Assembly (NCBI GenBank): GCA_900314595.1
Contig: OMVW01000011.1
Span: 1 to 45,223, forward strand
Source of the DNA: an uncultured Dialister sp.
GTDB lineage: Bacteria > Bacillota > Negativicutes > Veillonellales > Dialisteraceae
Direction of reading: 5' to 3'
Length of the DNA stretch: 45,223 bases
Shown here: in pieces, positions 25,601-34,050 of the stretch
Layout: every line of letters begins with the position of its first letter
How positions within the stretch are numbered: position 1 is the stretch's first letter
Made by a program: the position numbers and the translations under genes
Notes under the pieces: generated by a model
What the model was told of the DNA's origin: nothing
The model's input: the letters and a program-made list of their open reading frames with translations, nothing else
The model's database searches: none

Positions 25601-26831
25601 AAGCTCTCTCCGTACGGGAGCTCTCATCCGTTTTTGGGTAGTGATCCTGGTCATCATCGGAGTTTTCGTGGGAACCGTAGGACTTCTCGCAGGAAATATC
25701 CGGCAGGGCCTGGACCTGCAGGGCGGTACCCATATCGTCATGCAGGCAGAAGATACGGCCCAGAACAAAGTGACCAGTGAGTCTATCACCCAGGTCATCA
25801 ATATCATGCAGAAGCGTGTCAATGAAATGGGCCTCACCGAACCGATTATCCAGCGGGAAGGTGCGAACAGAATCATTATCGAGCTTCCCGGTGAAAGGGA
25901 TCCCCAGAAAGCCATCGAAACCATTGGCAAGACGGCAGTCCTGGAATTCAAGGATGATGAAGGGAATGTCCAGCTCACTGGCGAAGATCTGAAAAACGCG
26001 AAGGAACAGATGGGACAGAACAAGCAGCCCCTCGTGGCTCTTGAATTCACCGATGAAGGGGGACAGAAATTCGCCTCCCTCACTGCTGCCAATGTGGGCC
26101 GTCATATCGGTATTTTCCTCGATGGTGAAATGCTGACAAATCCTGTTGTCAATGAAGCTATCACGGGAGGCTCTGCCGTGATTACGGGACAGCGTACTCT
26201 GGAAGAAGCCAAGAATCTCGCCATCCTTCTCCGTTCCGGGGCCCTTCCGGTCAAGGTTTCCGTATTGGAAGTCAGGACCGTTGGTCCGTCCCTGGGACAG
26301 GATTCCAAGGATAAGTCCGTGGTAGCCTTTACGATCGGCCTTTCCCTGGTCGTCCTCTTCATGATGGCTGTCTACCGGATGAGTGGATTTGTAGCTGATA
26401 CGGCACTTCTCGTGTATGTGCTGATTCTTCTGGGCGTATTGAATCTGCTCCATGCGACTCTGACACTGCCTTCCATTGCGGGTGTTATTCTGTCCATTGG
26501 TATGGCAGTGGATGCAAATGTCCTCATCTTTGAACGATTCAAGGAAGAAATCGCGGCAGGCAAGATTCTCCGCCTCGCTGTACAGGCAGGTTTCAAACGT
26601 GCCTTTGTCACCATTTTTGATGCCAATATGACCGTCATCATTACTTCGGCCATCCTTTTCTTCCTGGGATCTGCCACAGTCAAAGGCTTTGCCTTTACCC
26701 TGGGGCTTGGTGTTGCGGTATCCATGTTCACAGCCATTACCGTAAGCCGTACCCTCCTCATGCTCCTGATTGATGCCAACTGGATTCATAATCCCTGGTG
26801 GTTTGGCGGGAAAAGGGGGTATGACAACTGA
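25581..26831 (+). CDS. secD: protein translocase subunit SecD
   Basis: Membrane subunit that uses the proton or sodium gradient to help proteins finish crossing the Sec channel. It has an N-terminal helix, a periplasmic region opening with the conserved RQGLDLQGGTHIVMQ, and five C-terminal helices with GVILSIGMAVDANVLIFERFKEE, which carries the ion-coupling aspartate, and GFKRAFVTIFDANMT. At 416 residues it is the short form, lacking the large extra periplasmic domain of E. coli SecD (615). The start is a TTG at 25581, ten bases after GAGG and inside the preceding gene. secF overlaps its stop by one base. Confidence 0.95.
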   Translation: MEKKRTRSSLRTGALIRFWVVILVIIGVFVGTVGLLAGNIRQGLDLQGGTHIVMQAEDTAQNKVTSESITQVINIMQKRVNEMGLTEPIIQREGANRIIIELPGERDPQKAIETIGKTAVLEFKDDEGNVQLTGEDLKNAKEQMGQNKQPLVALEFTDEGGQKFASLTAANVGRHIGIFLDGEMLTNPVVNEAITGGSAVITGQRTLEEAKNLAILLRSGALPVKVSVLEVRTVGPSLGQDSKDKSVVAFTIGLSLVVLFMMAVYRMSGFVADTALLVYVLILLGVLNLLHATLTLPSIAGVILSIGMAVDANVLIFERFKEEIAAGKILRLAVQAGFKRAFVTIFDANMTVIITSAILFFLGSATVKGFAFTLGLGVAVSMFTAITVSRTLLMLLIDANWIHNPWWFGGKRGYDN

Positions 26832-27778
26832 TGTTTAGCAAATTTGATTTCCTGGCACATAGAAAAATCTGGTTTACCTTCTCCGGCGTTATGGTCCTGA
26901 TTGCGATCATTTCCGTCATTATGTTCCGTTTCAACTGGGGCATTGATTTCACCGGCGGTACCATTCTGGAACTGGGCTTTGACAAGGATGTGACGGTCGA
27001 AGAAGTCCGCAACGGACTTCGTGAAGACGGTCTCCAGACGGCCACCATCCAGCTTTCCGGTGATTATGCGGGGGAAGCGGGCAATGACGTCATCATCCGT
27101 ACGAGAAACCTCTCCTCTGATGAAGCACAGACCGTAGTCAGCCATGTGAATGAAAAAGTAGGGCAGGCTGATGTGAAACGTATCGAAACCGTGGGCGCCG
27201 TCATTGGTTCTGAAGTGACAAAGAGCACCCTCATGAACGTCATCCTGTCCTTCGGCGCCATGATCCTGTACATGTCCATCCGTTTCGAACACAGGATTGC
27301 CATTTCCGCCATTGCGGCCATCGTCCATGATATCCTAATGGTTCTCGGTGCCTTTGCCTTCTTCCATCTCGAAGTGGATGCGTCTTTCCTGGCAGCCATC
27401 CTGACCGTTCTGGGCTACTCCATGAACGAATCGGTCGTTATCTTTGACCGAATCCGCGAAAACCTTCATACCCACCGGAGAATGGACAGCTATGCCACCC
27501 TAGCTAATGATTCCATTCACCAGACCATCCGCCGCTCCATGTATACCCTGGTGACTACCCTCTTCTGCGTGGCCTCCCTGTACTTCTTCGGCGGCGATAC
27601 GACGAAGAACTTTGCCCTTGTCATGCTGATCGGCTTTATTTCCGGCGCTTATTCCTCCATCTGCGTAGCCTCCGGCCTCTGGGTCACCTGGCACGAACAT
27701 ATCCATGGCGGAAGAAATGTGACTGCTGCACCGAAGAAAGCGAAGAAACATGTAAAACCGGCCGGCGGAGAAATTTAA
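26831..27778 (+). CDS. secF: protein translocase subunit SecF
   Basis: Partner of SecD in the SecDF complex. The first helix is followed by FNWGIDFTGGTILEL. Later helices contain YSMNESVVIFDRIRENL, with the conserved aspartate, and the loop SIHQTIRRSMYTLVTTLF. The 315 residues are normal. The start codon shares its A with the TGA of secD, so translation is coupled. The C-terminus is basic (PKKAKKHVKPAGGEI). A strong terminator follows at 27793-27826 and closes a cluster that begins at ruvC. Confidence 0.95.
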   Translation: MFSKFDFLAHRKIWFTFSGVMVLIAIISVIMFRFNWGIDFTGGTILELGFDKDVTVEEVRNGLREDGLQTATIQLSGDYAGEAGNDVIIRTRNLSSDEAQTVVSHVNEKVGQADVKRIETVGAVIGSEVTKSTLMNVILSFGAMILYMSIRFEHRIAISAIAAIVHDILMVLGAFAFFHLEVDASFLAAILTVLGYSMNESVVIFDRIRENLHTHRRMDSYATLANDSIHQTIRRSMYTLVTTLFCVASLYFFGGDTTKNFALVMLIGFISGAYSSICVASGLWVTWHEHIHGGRNVTAAPKKAKKHVKPAGGEI

Positions 27779-27792
27779 CTTCATAGAAATCA

Positions 27793-27826
27793 AAAGAGTC
27801 TGCAGGATTTCTGCGGACTCTTTTTT
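27793..27826 (+). terminator. secF terminator
   Basis: AAAGAGTCTGCAG (27793-27805) pairs with CTGCGGACTCTTT (27811-27823) with one G-U, followed by a T run to 27826. It also separates + strand traffic from the oppositely oriented lysR gene. Confidence 0.9.
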
Positions 27827-27842
27827 GCTTTCAGGCAAAATT

Positions 27843-28802
27843 TTAAATCGGACTTTCTACAGGCTCTATCTCTCCATCAACCTGGTCTGCCGGTTCCAGG
27901 ATAAAGTCAAGGAAATGTTTTGCCAGCTCGGAGAGAGGCGCACCTTTAACAGTATAAAGTGTACGGAAATTGGAAACATGGCTTGCCGGAAGAAGAAATG
28001 CAATGAGATTTTCCGGAATCATTTGTCCCGCAGTTATGGGAGCCATAACTCCAGCCCTGTCTTCTTTTGCCCATTGCAGCGCGGCTGTGACAGTAGTACT
28101 GACACAAAGGGGATGGGGAGAGATTCCCATTTCCGCGCAGAACTGCATATCTGCCTGGTGGCATCCCTGAGTGGTGCATAAAGGAAGACTTTCAAGTATT
28201 CTATAAATGAGGGAAATTGGAGCAGTCACCGCGCGGGGACTGCCGGATAGAAGCCGGATTCCTTTCAGAACCGGGCTTTTTTTATTGACATAAAGAGCCA
28301 TGTGATCTTCCAGGGTGAGATGAATCTGAAAAAGTTCCGGCTGCACGATAGGCGCATTGGCGATACCGATTTCTGAAATGCCGTTAAGAAGATTCTGGGC
28401 CTGTTCTTCTGTAGAAGCTTCCAAAAGTTCAAAGGTAATGCCCGGATTTTCATTGCTGAATTCTGCCAGGCTGTGAGCGATGAGCTGAAAAGCTACGGAA
28501 GGGGATGTGGTGAGCCGCAGAGTTCCAGTAATCCCGGCATTGGAAGCACTGATGTCTCTTGCAATCTGGTCTTCCAAGGAGACCAGGTACTTCGCTTTAT
28601 GATACAGGATTCTCCCCGCCGGGGTCACTTCCACGTGGCGCTGGCCTTTTCCTGTTTTAAGCAGGGGAGAATGGAATTCTTTTTCCAGTAATTTTACATG
28701 CCTCGTCAGGGCGGGCTGGGCGATATGAAGGAATTCGGCTGCCTGAGTGAGATTTCCGCTTTCCACGATGGCGATAAAACTGCGGTACAGGGATATATCC
28801 AT
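27843..28802 (-). CDS. LysR-family transcriptional regulator
   Basis: Likely regulator of the divergent CoA-transferase / mutase / MmgE operon. The N-terminal winged helix-turn-helix is clear (MDISLYRSFIAIVESGNLTQ, AAEFLHIAQPALTRHVKLLE), followed by a linker helix and a periplasmic-binding-like effector domain to residue 319. The start at 28802 is chosen because AAGGAG lies just upstream on the minus strand; the reading frame extends further but without a ribosome site. It is the only minus-strand gene. The effector is probably an intermediate of the neighbouring pathway, which is inference from the usual behaviour of divergent LysR regulators. Confidence 0.93.
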   Translation of the reverse strand: MDISLYRSFIAIVESGNLTQAAEFLHIAQPALTRHVKLLEKEFHSPLLKTGKGQRHVEVTPAGRILYHKAKYLVSLEDQIARDISASNAGITGTLRLTTSPSVAFQLIAHSLAEFSNENPGITFELLEASTEEQAQNLLNGISEIGIANAPIVQPELFQIHLTLEDHMALYVNKKSPVLKGIRLLSGSPRAVTAPISLIYRILESLPLCTTQGCHQADMQFCAEMGISPHPLCVSTTVTAALQWAKEDRAGVMAPITAGQMIPENLIAFLLPASHVSNFRTLYTVKGAPLSELAKHFLDFILEPADQVDGEIEPVESPI

Positions 28803-29260
28803 GGTTGCTCCTTGGTAAAAATAAATAATCAGATATAGTAATTCTATATTATTATATAACAAATTGTGATAATTTATGTAAACGAAATATCACAAGCGTT
28901 GTGAAAATAAATCATAATTGAATTCATATAGAATAGAGGAGTTATAAATTTCAGTGATTGAAAATTCAGCGTAATTGCGAGAATAAAGGAGATATTCCTG
29001 CAGTGTTTTATTTCTGTTAAAATACTGCCAATCCTTCAGACACAATGCGTCCGTGCTCAAAATTATAATAAATATGAATAAATATAAACATAAATATTAT
29101 TATATTTTATTTTTCGAAGAAAGTATACTGGATTTGAAAATAAATGAACAGGAAATTTCAAAGAATACGTATTCGTTCATTCCTTTTCAAAATGGGAAGT
29201 GTCAAAGCTGCGGCTCACGGCCATCCCTGCTGCTGAGCCGAACTGAAGGAGGAAAGAACC
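28803..29260. promoter_or_regulatory. divergent control region lysR / CoA-transferase operon
   Basis: This region is AT-rich. A minus-strand -10 for lysR (TATAAT, at 28851-28856) lies next to TTGTGA half-sites at 28864-28869, 28890-28895 (inverted) and 28899-28904. The last two form the dyad TCACAAGCGTTGTGA, a plausible LysR-type operator. For the + strand operon, TGTTAAAAT at 29015-29023 is an extended -10, which would give a leader of about 230 bases. GAATACGTATTC at 29163-29174 is a palindrome. A seven-bp stem, CGGCTCA (29211-29217) with TGAGCCG (29234-29240), sits just before the ribosome site GAAGGAGG. Confidence 0.5.
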
Positions 29261-30790
29261 ATGCTTGATGAAAGAAGAATTAGAAATAAAGCGCTGTTTT
29301 CAAAAATCGTCAGTCCCGATTCGGCTGCCAGCCTTATTCAGGATCATGACAATGTGGGATTCAGTGGTTTTACGCCGTCAGGATATCCGAAGAAAACATC
29401 CCTTGCCCTGGCGGAGCAGATTAAAACCGGAAGAAAATGCCGCATCAATATCTGGACCGGCGCATCGGTAGGACCGGAAGTAGAAGAGGCCCTGGCTTCA
29501 GTGGATGGTGTAGAAAGCCGTGTGCCTTACTATGCGGCAAGCAATAAAAGCATGAAGGAAGGAATCAACTCGGGGCGAATCCGGTACATGGATCTCCATC
29601 TTTCAGAATTTGCCCAACAGGTAAGTGAAGGATTTTTCGGAGATGTGGATGTGGCGGTTGTAGAAGCGCTGGGAATCACTGAAAAAGGAGACCTTATCCT
29701 GGGGACCGGTGTAGGAAATACACCTACTTTCGTGCGGAAAGCAAAGAAAATCATCGTCGAAGTGAATACATGGATTCCTCTGGAACTGGAAGGGATTCAT
29801 GACATTTACGAAGTCCCTGTACCGCCGGCAAGAAGGGAGATTTCCATTTACCGCCCGGGAGACCGCATCGGGACTACGGTTGTGCCTTGCGGCACAGACA
29901 GGATTACGGCTATTGTGGAATCCGATATTCCTGATCATGTCCGTGAACTGGGCCATCCCGATGAGACTACAAAGAAGATAGCAGGGAACCTCATCAATTT
30001 CCTGGAACTGGAGCAGAAGAAAGGGCGCATGCCTTCTCCGCTTCTTCCGCTGCAGTCTGGAGTGGGTAAAATTGCCAATGCGGTACTGGAAGGTCTGAAT
30101 GATTCCGCATTCAGGCACATTTCCCTTTATTCTGAAATCCTGCAGGATGCAGTATTTGATCTCATTAAAAACGGCAAGGTGGATATGGCCTCCGGATGCG
30201 CTTTCACTCCATCTCAAGGAGTCATGGCCATGTATAGAGAAAATCCGCAGCTCTTCAATGAACATCTCGTCTTAAGACCGCTTGAAATTTCCAATAATCC
30301 CGGCGTAATCAGGAGGCTGGGGGTCATTTCCCTCAATGTGCCGGTGGAATTCGATATTTATGGACAAGCAAACAGCACTCATGTGATGGGAAGAAATATG
30401 GTGAATGGCATCGGCGGCAGTGGAGACTATATGCGGAACGGCTATCTGACAGTCTTTACTGCTACTTCTACTACGAGAAAGGGAAATATTTCCAGAGTGG
30501 TTCCCATGTGTTCCCACGTGGATCATACAGAACACGATACGATGATTTTCATTACGGAAAATGGTGTAGCCGATCTTAGAAATAAAGACCCAAGGCAGCG
30601 GGCACTTGAAATCATTAATAACTGCGCTCACCCGGATTACCGCGAACTGCTCCGGTATTACTTTGAAAAAGCGGAAATCCATGGCGGCCATATGCCGGTA
30701 GATTTGCAGCATGCATTCTTCATGGACCTGCATCTGGAGAAGACGGGAACCATGAAAGAAACTATTTCAGCAAAGAGAGCCGGAATATAA
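29261..30790 (+). CDS. CoA-transferase, acetyl-CoA hydrolase/Cat1/ScpC family
   Basis: Predicted to move CoA between acyl-CoA and a free carboxylate (acetate, propionate or succinate in known relatives). At 509 residues it has the two-domain architecture of the family. The catalytic glutamate is at residue 292 in LYSEILQDAVFDL, equivalent by memory to E294 of the Acetobacter enzyme. GSGDYMRNGYL and FITENGVADLRNKDPRQRA in the C-terminal half match succinyl-CoA:acetate and propionyl-CoA:succinate transferases. It is first in an operon with an acyl-CoA mutase homologue and an MmgE/PrpD protein, so it most likely activates the pathway substrate. Which acid is used cannot be read from sequence. 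Confidence 0.92.
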   Translation: MLDERRIRNKALFSKIVSPDSAASLIQDHDNVGFSGFTPSGYPKKTSLALAEQIKTGRKCRINIWTGASVGPEVEEALASVDGVESRVPYYAASNKSMKEGINSGRIRYMDLHLSEFAQQVSEGFFGDVDVAVVEALGITEKGDLILGTGVGNTPTFVRKAKKIIVEVNTWIPLELEGIHDIYEVPVPPARREISIYRPGDRIGTTVVPCGTDRITAIVESDIPDHVRELGHPDETTKKIAGNLINFLELEQKKGRMPSPLLPLQSGVGKIANAVLEGLNDSAFRHISLYSEILQDAVFDLIKNGKVDMASGCAFTPSQGVMAMYRENPQLFNEHLVLRPLEISNNPGVIRRLGVISLNVPVEFDIYGQANSTHVMGRNMVNGIGGSGDYMRNGYLTVFTATSTTRKGNISRVVPMCSHVDHTEHDTMIFITENGVADLRNKDPRQRALEIINNCAHPDYRELLRYYFEKAEIHGGHMPVDLQHAFFMDLHLEKTGTMKETISAKRAGI

Positions 30791-30828
30791 ATTTGTCAGG
30801 CCGGACTATTGAAAAAGGAGGATATATC

Positions 30829-32472
30829 ATGACAGCCCTGAAAGAAGCATTAAACGACTATGAAGTCAAAGTAGAAAAAGCTACCGCCCGTTTTCCCGAA
30901 CGGAAGAATATCAATGAACCCCGTCTCTGCACGCCGGAAGATCTGAAAAACTGGAATTATATGAAGAAACTGGGCACTCCCGGGAGTTACCCTTTTACCC
31001 GCGGCATCCAGCCTACCATGTACCGCGGACGCTACTGGACCATGTGCCAGTATTCCGGTATGGCTACTTCGGAAGAAACAAATAAACTTTACAAATACCT
31101 CCTCTCCCAGGGGACGACGGGACTTTCCGTGGCCATGGATCTTCCAACCCAGATCGGCCTTGATTCCGATGACCCGAGAGCAGCCGGCGAAGTAGGCAAA
31201 GTTGGCGTTGCTATTGACAGTCTGGCGGACATGGAAGCTATTTTTGACGGAATTCCGCTGGATAAAGTTTCCACTTCCATGACCATCAATGCACCGGCAG
31301 CAGTCCTCCTTGCCATGTATGTGGCTGCAGCCGAAAAGAAGGGCATTCCAGCAGATAAACTGAAAGGTACTATCCAGAATGATATCCTGAAAGAATACAT
31401 TGCCCGGGGCACCTATATTTTCCCGCCCCGCCCATCCATGCGTCTTGTGACGAATACTTTTGAATATTGTTCAAAATATATTCCCAAATGGAACACCATA
31501 TCTGTAGGCGCTTATCACATTCGCGAAGCCGGTGCATCCATGACTCAGGAAATCGCCTTTGCCTTCTCCAATGCCATCGCTTATATTGAGGCAGCTATCA
31601 AATCGGGACAGAAAGTGGATGACTTTGCGCCTCATATTTCCTGGATTTTCACGGCAGGACTTGATTTCTTTGAAGAAATTGCCAAATTCCGCGCAGCCAG
31701 AAGACTTTGGGCAAGGATTATGAAAGAACGTTTCCATGTGACCAATGAAAAGGCCATGATGCTCCGTTTCCATGTCCATACGGCAGGTTCAGTCCTCACG
31801 GCCCAGCAGGTGGATAACAATATAGTCCGCATTACCTGGCAGGCACTGGAAGCCATTCTGGGCGGCACCCAGTCCCTGGCTACCTGTGCAAAAAATGAAG
31901 CTCTGGCGCTGCCAACGAAAGATGCGGCTACCCTGGCTCTTCGTACCCAGCAGCTTTTGGCCTATGAAAGTGGTGTAGCCGATACCATTGATCCTCTGGC
32001 GGGCTCCTATTATGTAGAATCACTGACCGACAAAATTGAAGCAGAAGCGACAGCCTACATCAAAAGGATTGATGAAATGGGCGGGGCCGTAGGTGCTATC
32101 GAACAGGGCTATATGCAGAGTGAAATGGCGGATCATGCGTATCAGTATGAAAAGGCTATTGAAACAGGACGGCGTACGGTAGTGGGAGTCAACAAATTTG
32201 TTACTGAAGAAGCACCGTCAAACCAGGATATCCTGAAAGTGGATTCTAAAGTAGGCGAAAGACAGATTGCAAGACTTCATGCCATGAAAGAAAAGAGAAA
32301 TCAGGCGGAAGTGGATGCGGCACTGGATGAACTGAGAAAAGTCTGTACATCCGATGAAAACGTGATGCCCTGTTTGATTAAGGCAGTGAAGACTTATGCA
32401 ACTCTTGGCGAAATCTGCGATGTCATGAGGGAAGTCTTTGGTGAGTATCAGCCTGAAAGAGAAGTCATTTGA
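30829..32472 (+). CDS. divergent B12-dependent acyl-CoA mutase, catalytic subunit only
   Basis: Related to the large chain of methylmalonyl-, isobutyryl- and 2-hydroxyisobutyryl-CoA mutases, which rearrange carbon skeletons with adenosylcobalamin. The 547 residues cover only the substrate barrel; the DxHxxG cobalamin domain is absent and no separate one is in the window. Family stretches are clear: TGLSVAMDLPTQIGLDSD, GTIQNDILKEYIARGTYIFP, YHIREAGAS and ESGVADTIDPLAGSYYVE. Normally invariant motifs differ: RQYAGF is CQYSGM (73-78), HTQT is HVHT (315-318), and LHTNSFDEA is LATCAKNEA (350-358). By recalled numbering N366 becomes C353 and Q330 becomes H317. A non-standard substrate is likely. 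The start at 30829 follows AAAGGAGG. Confidence 0.88.
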   Translation: MTALKEALNDYEVKVEKATARFPERKNINEPRLCTPEDLKNWNYMKKLGTPGSYPFTRGIQPTMYRGRYWTMCQYSGMATSEETNKLYKYLLSQGTTGLSVAMDLPTQIGLDSDDPRAAGEVGKVGVAIDSLADMEAIFDGIPLDKVSTSMTINAPAAVLLAMYVAAAEKKGIPADKLKGTIQNDILKEYIARGTYIFPPRPSMRLVTNTFEYCSKYIPKWNTISVGAYHIREAGASMTQEIAFAFSNAIAYIEAAIKSGQKVDDFAPHISWIFTAGLDFFEEIAKFRAARRLWARIMKERFHVTNEKAMMLRFHVHTAGSVLTAQQVDNNIVRITWQALEAILGGTQSLATCAKNEALALPTKDAATLALRTQQLLAYESGVADTIDPLAGSYYVESLTDKIEAEATAYIKRIDEMGGAVGAIEQGYMQSEMADHAYQYEKAIETGRRTVVGVNKFVTEEAPSNQDILKVDSKVGERQIARLHAMKEKRNQAEVDAALDELRKVCTSDENVMPCLIKAVKTYATLGEICDVMREVFGEYQPEREVI

Positions 32473-32481
32473 GGAGGAATC

Positions 32482-33858
32482 ATGAACGGGACAAAAATAC
32501 TGGCCTCTTATCTCTCTCAATTGAAATATGAAGACTTGCCGGAAGATGCCATTATCCAGATTAAAAAGGCATTCCTGGACTGGGTGGGACTTACCATCAG
32601 CGGATCACGGGAATTTCCACCCGCAGTTTTAAGGAAAGTCCTCCTTGCTGATGACTGGGGCCATGAGGCTACCATACTTTGTGAAAATGAAAAAGGCCCC
32701 TGTACCTTGCGCAAGAGTGCTCTTAATGCGGCTTTTGTGAATGGAGCAGCCTGCCATGCCCAGGATTTCGATGATCTTCATAATGCATCCATTATTCATC
32801 TGGAATGCGTGGTTGTTCCACCGGCCTTTGCCCTGGCCGAAGAAAAGAAAGTTTCCGGCAGAGAATTGATGACAGCCATTGCGGCAGGCTATGAGCTGGG
32901 CGGAAGAGTGGGAGAATCGATACAGCCGGACTCCTATTATTTCTGGCACACCACAGGTACTGTGGGAACTCTGGCAGCCGCAGCCAGTGCGGCACGGATT
33001 CTGCAGCTTGACGAGAATCAGTATCTGCATGCTTTAGGCAGTGCCGGTACTCAGGCGGCCGGTCTCTGGGATTTTGTCCGCCAGGGAGCGATGAGCAAGC
33101 CCCTTCATATAGGGAAAGCCTGCTATGGCGGAGTCCTTTCTTCACTGATTGCGAAAGATGGCTATACCGGTTCCACGACCATCCTTGAAGGGGAAAAAGG
33201 CTTCTGTCGGGCTATGATGAAAGAGCCAAAATGGGAAAAGCTGACAGAAAACCTGGGGAAAGATTTCAAAATCATCCATAATTCCATCAAGCCCTGGCCC
33301 TGCTGTAAACATTCTCATTCTGCCATTTATGGTATTTCCGAGCTCATGAGGAAAAATCATCTGAAGCCGGAAGAAATCAGAAAGATTACTCTTCATGTGA
33401 ACGATATTACTGATTCACTCATCAATAATGAAAAACCTGCAACTCCCTATGGATGTAAATTTTCCATCCAGTACTGTGTATCCTGTATGGCGGCTAAAGG
33501 AAAGGTAACCATTGATGATTTCCGTGAGGAATCCATTCACGATTCTTCCATTCAGAAGATCATGGAAAAAGTCAATGTGGCAAGAGACGGTAAAATGACG
33601 GCTATTTACAATGATCATCCTGACCGGCTGGCATCTAGGGTGGATGTGGAGTGGGGAGAGGGGAGGAAAGATTTTCTCTTTGTCCCCTATCCCAAGGGGG
33701 ATCCGGAAAATCCAATGACTTTTGAAGAAATTGCAGAAAAAGGTCATAACCTCGTTGATTCCATGATCGGGAAAGAAACTTATGACAGGGTGGTGGATCT
33801 GGCAGCCCATTTGGAAGACGTAAAAAATATGGATGATGAATTTGGCATGATTTTCTAA
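32482..33858 (+). CDS. MmgE/PrpD family protein
   Basis: The family includes 2-methylcitrate dehydratase (PrpD), cis-aconitate decarboxylase and iminodisuccinate epimerase; all act on small branched or tricarboxylic acids without a metal. N-terminal helical domain: NGAACHAQDFDDLH with D95/D97/D98 and H100, H106 in IIHLECVVVPP (relatives usually have HPG), and H156 in FWHTTGTVG. K206 is in MSKPLHIGKA. The lid domain begins near KPWPCCKHSHSAI, with H277. These positions match the acidic/His/Lys set recalled for cis-aconitate decarboxylase, so an active enzyme is likely. It lies nine bases after the mutase gene with a GAGGAGG site. The exact reaction is not assigned. Confidence 0.9.
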   Translation: MNGTKILASYLSQLKYEDLPEDAIIQIKKAFLDWVGLTISGSREFPPAVLRKVLLADDWGHEATILCENEKGPCTLRKSALNAAFVNGAACHAQDFDDLHNASIIHLECVVVPPAFALAEEKKVSGRELMTAIAAGYELGGRVGESIQPDSYYFWHTTGTVGTLAAAASAARILQLDENQYLHALGSAGTQAAGLWDFVRQGAMSKPLHIGKACYGGVLSSLIAKDGYTGSTTILEGEKGFCRAMMKEPKWEKLTENLGKDFKIIHNSIKPWPCCKHSHSAIYGISELMRKNHLKPEEIRKITLHVNDITDSLINNEKPATPYGCKFSIQYCVSCMAAKGKVTIDDFREESIHDSSIQKIMEKVNVARDGKMTAIYNDHPDRLASRVDVEWGEGRKDFLFVPYPKGDPENPMTFEEIAEKGHNLVDSMIGKETYDRVVDLAAHLEDVKNMDDEFGMIF

Positions 33859-33933
33859 ACGGCATGTGCGGCACTTATCCTTCCTGAAAGGTACAGGGAT
33901 TCCGGTCAGATTGGAAAAGAAGCTGCTCATCAT

Positions 33934-33967
33934 ACGAAATACCGGGGACTTCCCCCGGTATTTTCGT
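33934..33967 (+). terminator. terminator after the MmgE/PrpD gene
   Basis: A long stem: ACGAAATACCGGGG (33934-33947) with CCCCGGTATTTTCGT (33953-33967), one bulge. The T run is short and lies within the stem's A/T base, so it may work in both directions. Confidence 0.6.
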
Positions 33968-34035
33968 TATCTATAATAGAATATATAAAAGAGGTGCTTC
34001 ATCCCGGTCCGCGTATTTCATGATTATTTTATCCG

Positions 34036-34044
34036 TGTTATAAT
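34036..34044 (+). promoter_or_regulatory. mtaB promoter (extended -10), probably leaderless
   Basis: TGTTATAAT at 34036-34044 is a consensus extended -10. The mtaB ATG begins at 34051, where transcription would be expected to start. Another TATAAT at 33972-33977 could add an upstream promoter. Confidence 0.5.
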
Positions 34045-34050
34045 AGGCAC

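Noticed and set aside
29053..29268. 71-codon frame before the CoA-transferase gene
   Set aside because: AT-rich, no ribosome site, GTG start, and it runs into the next gene; the stretch is better explained as leader.
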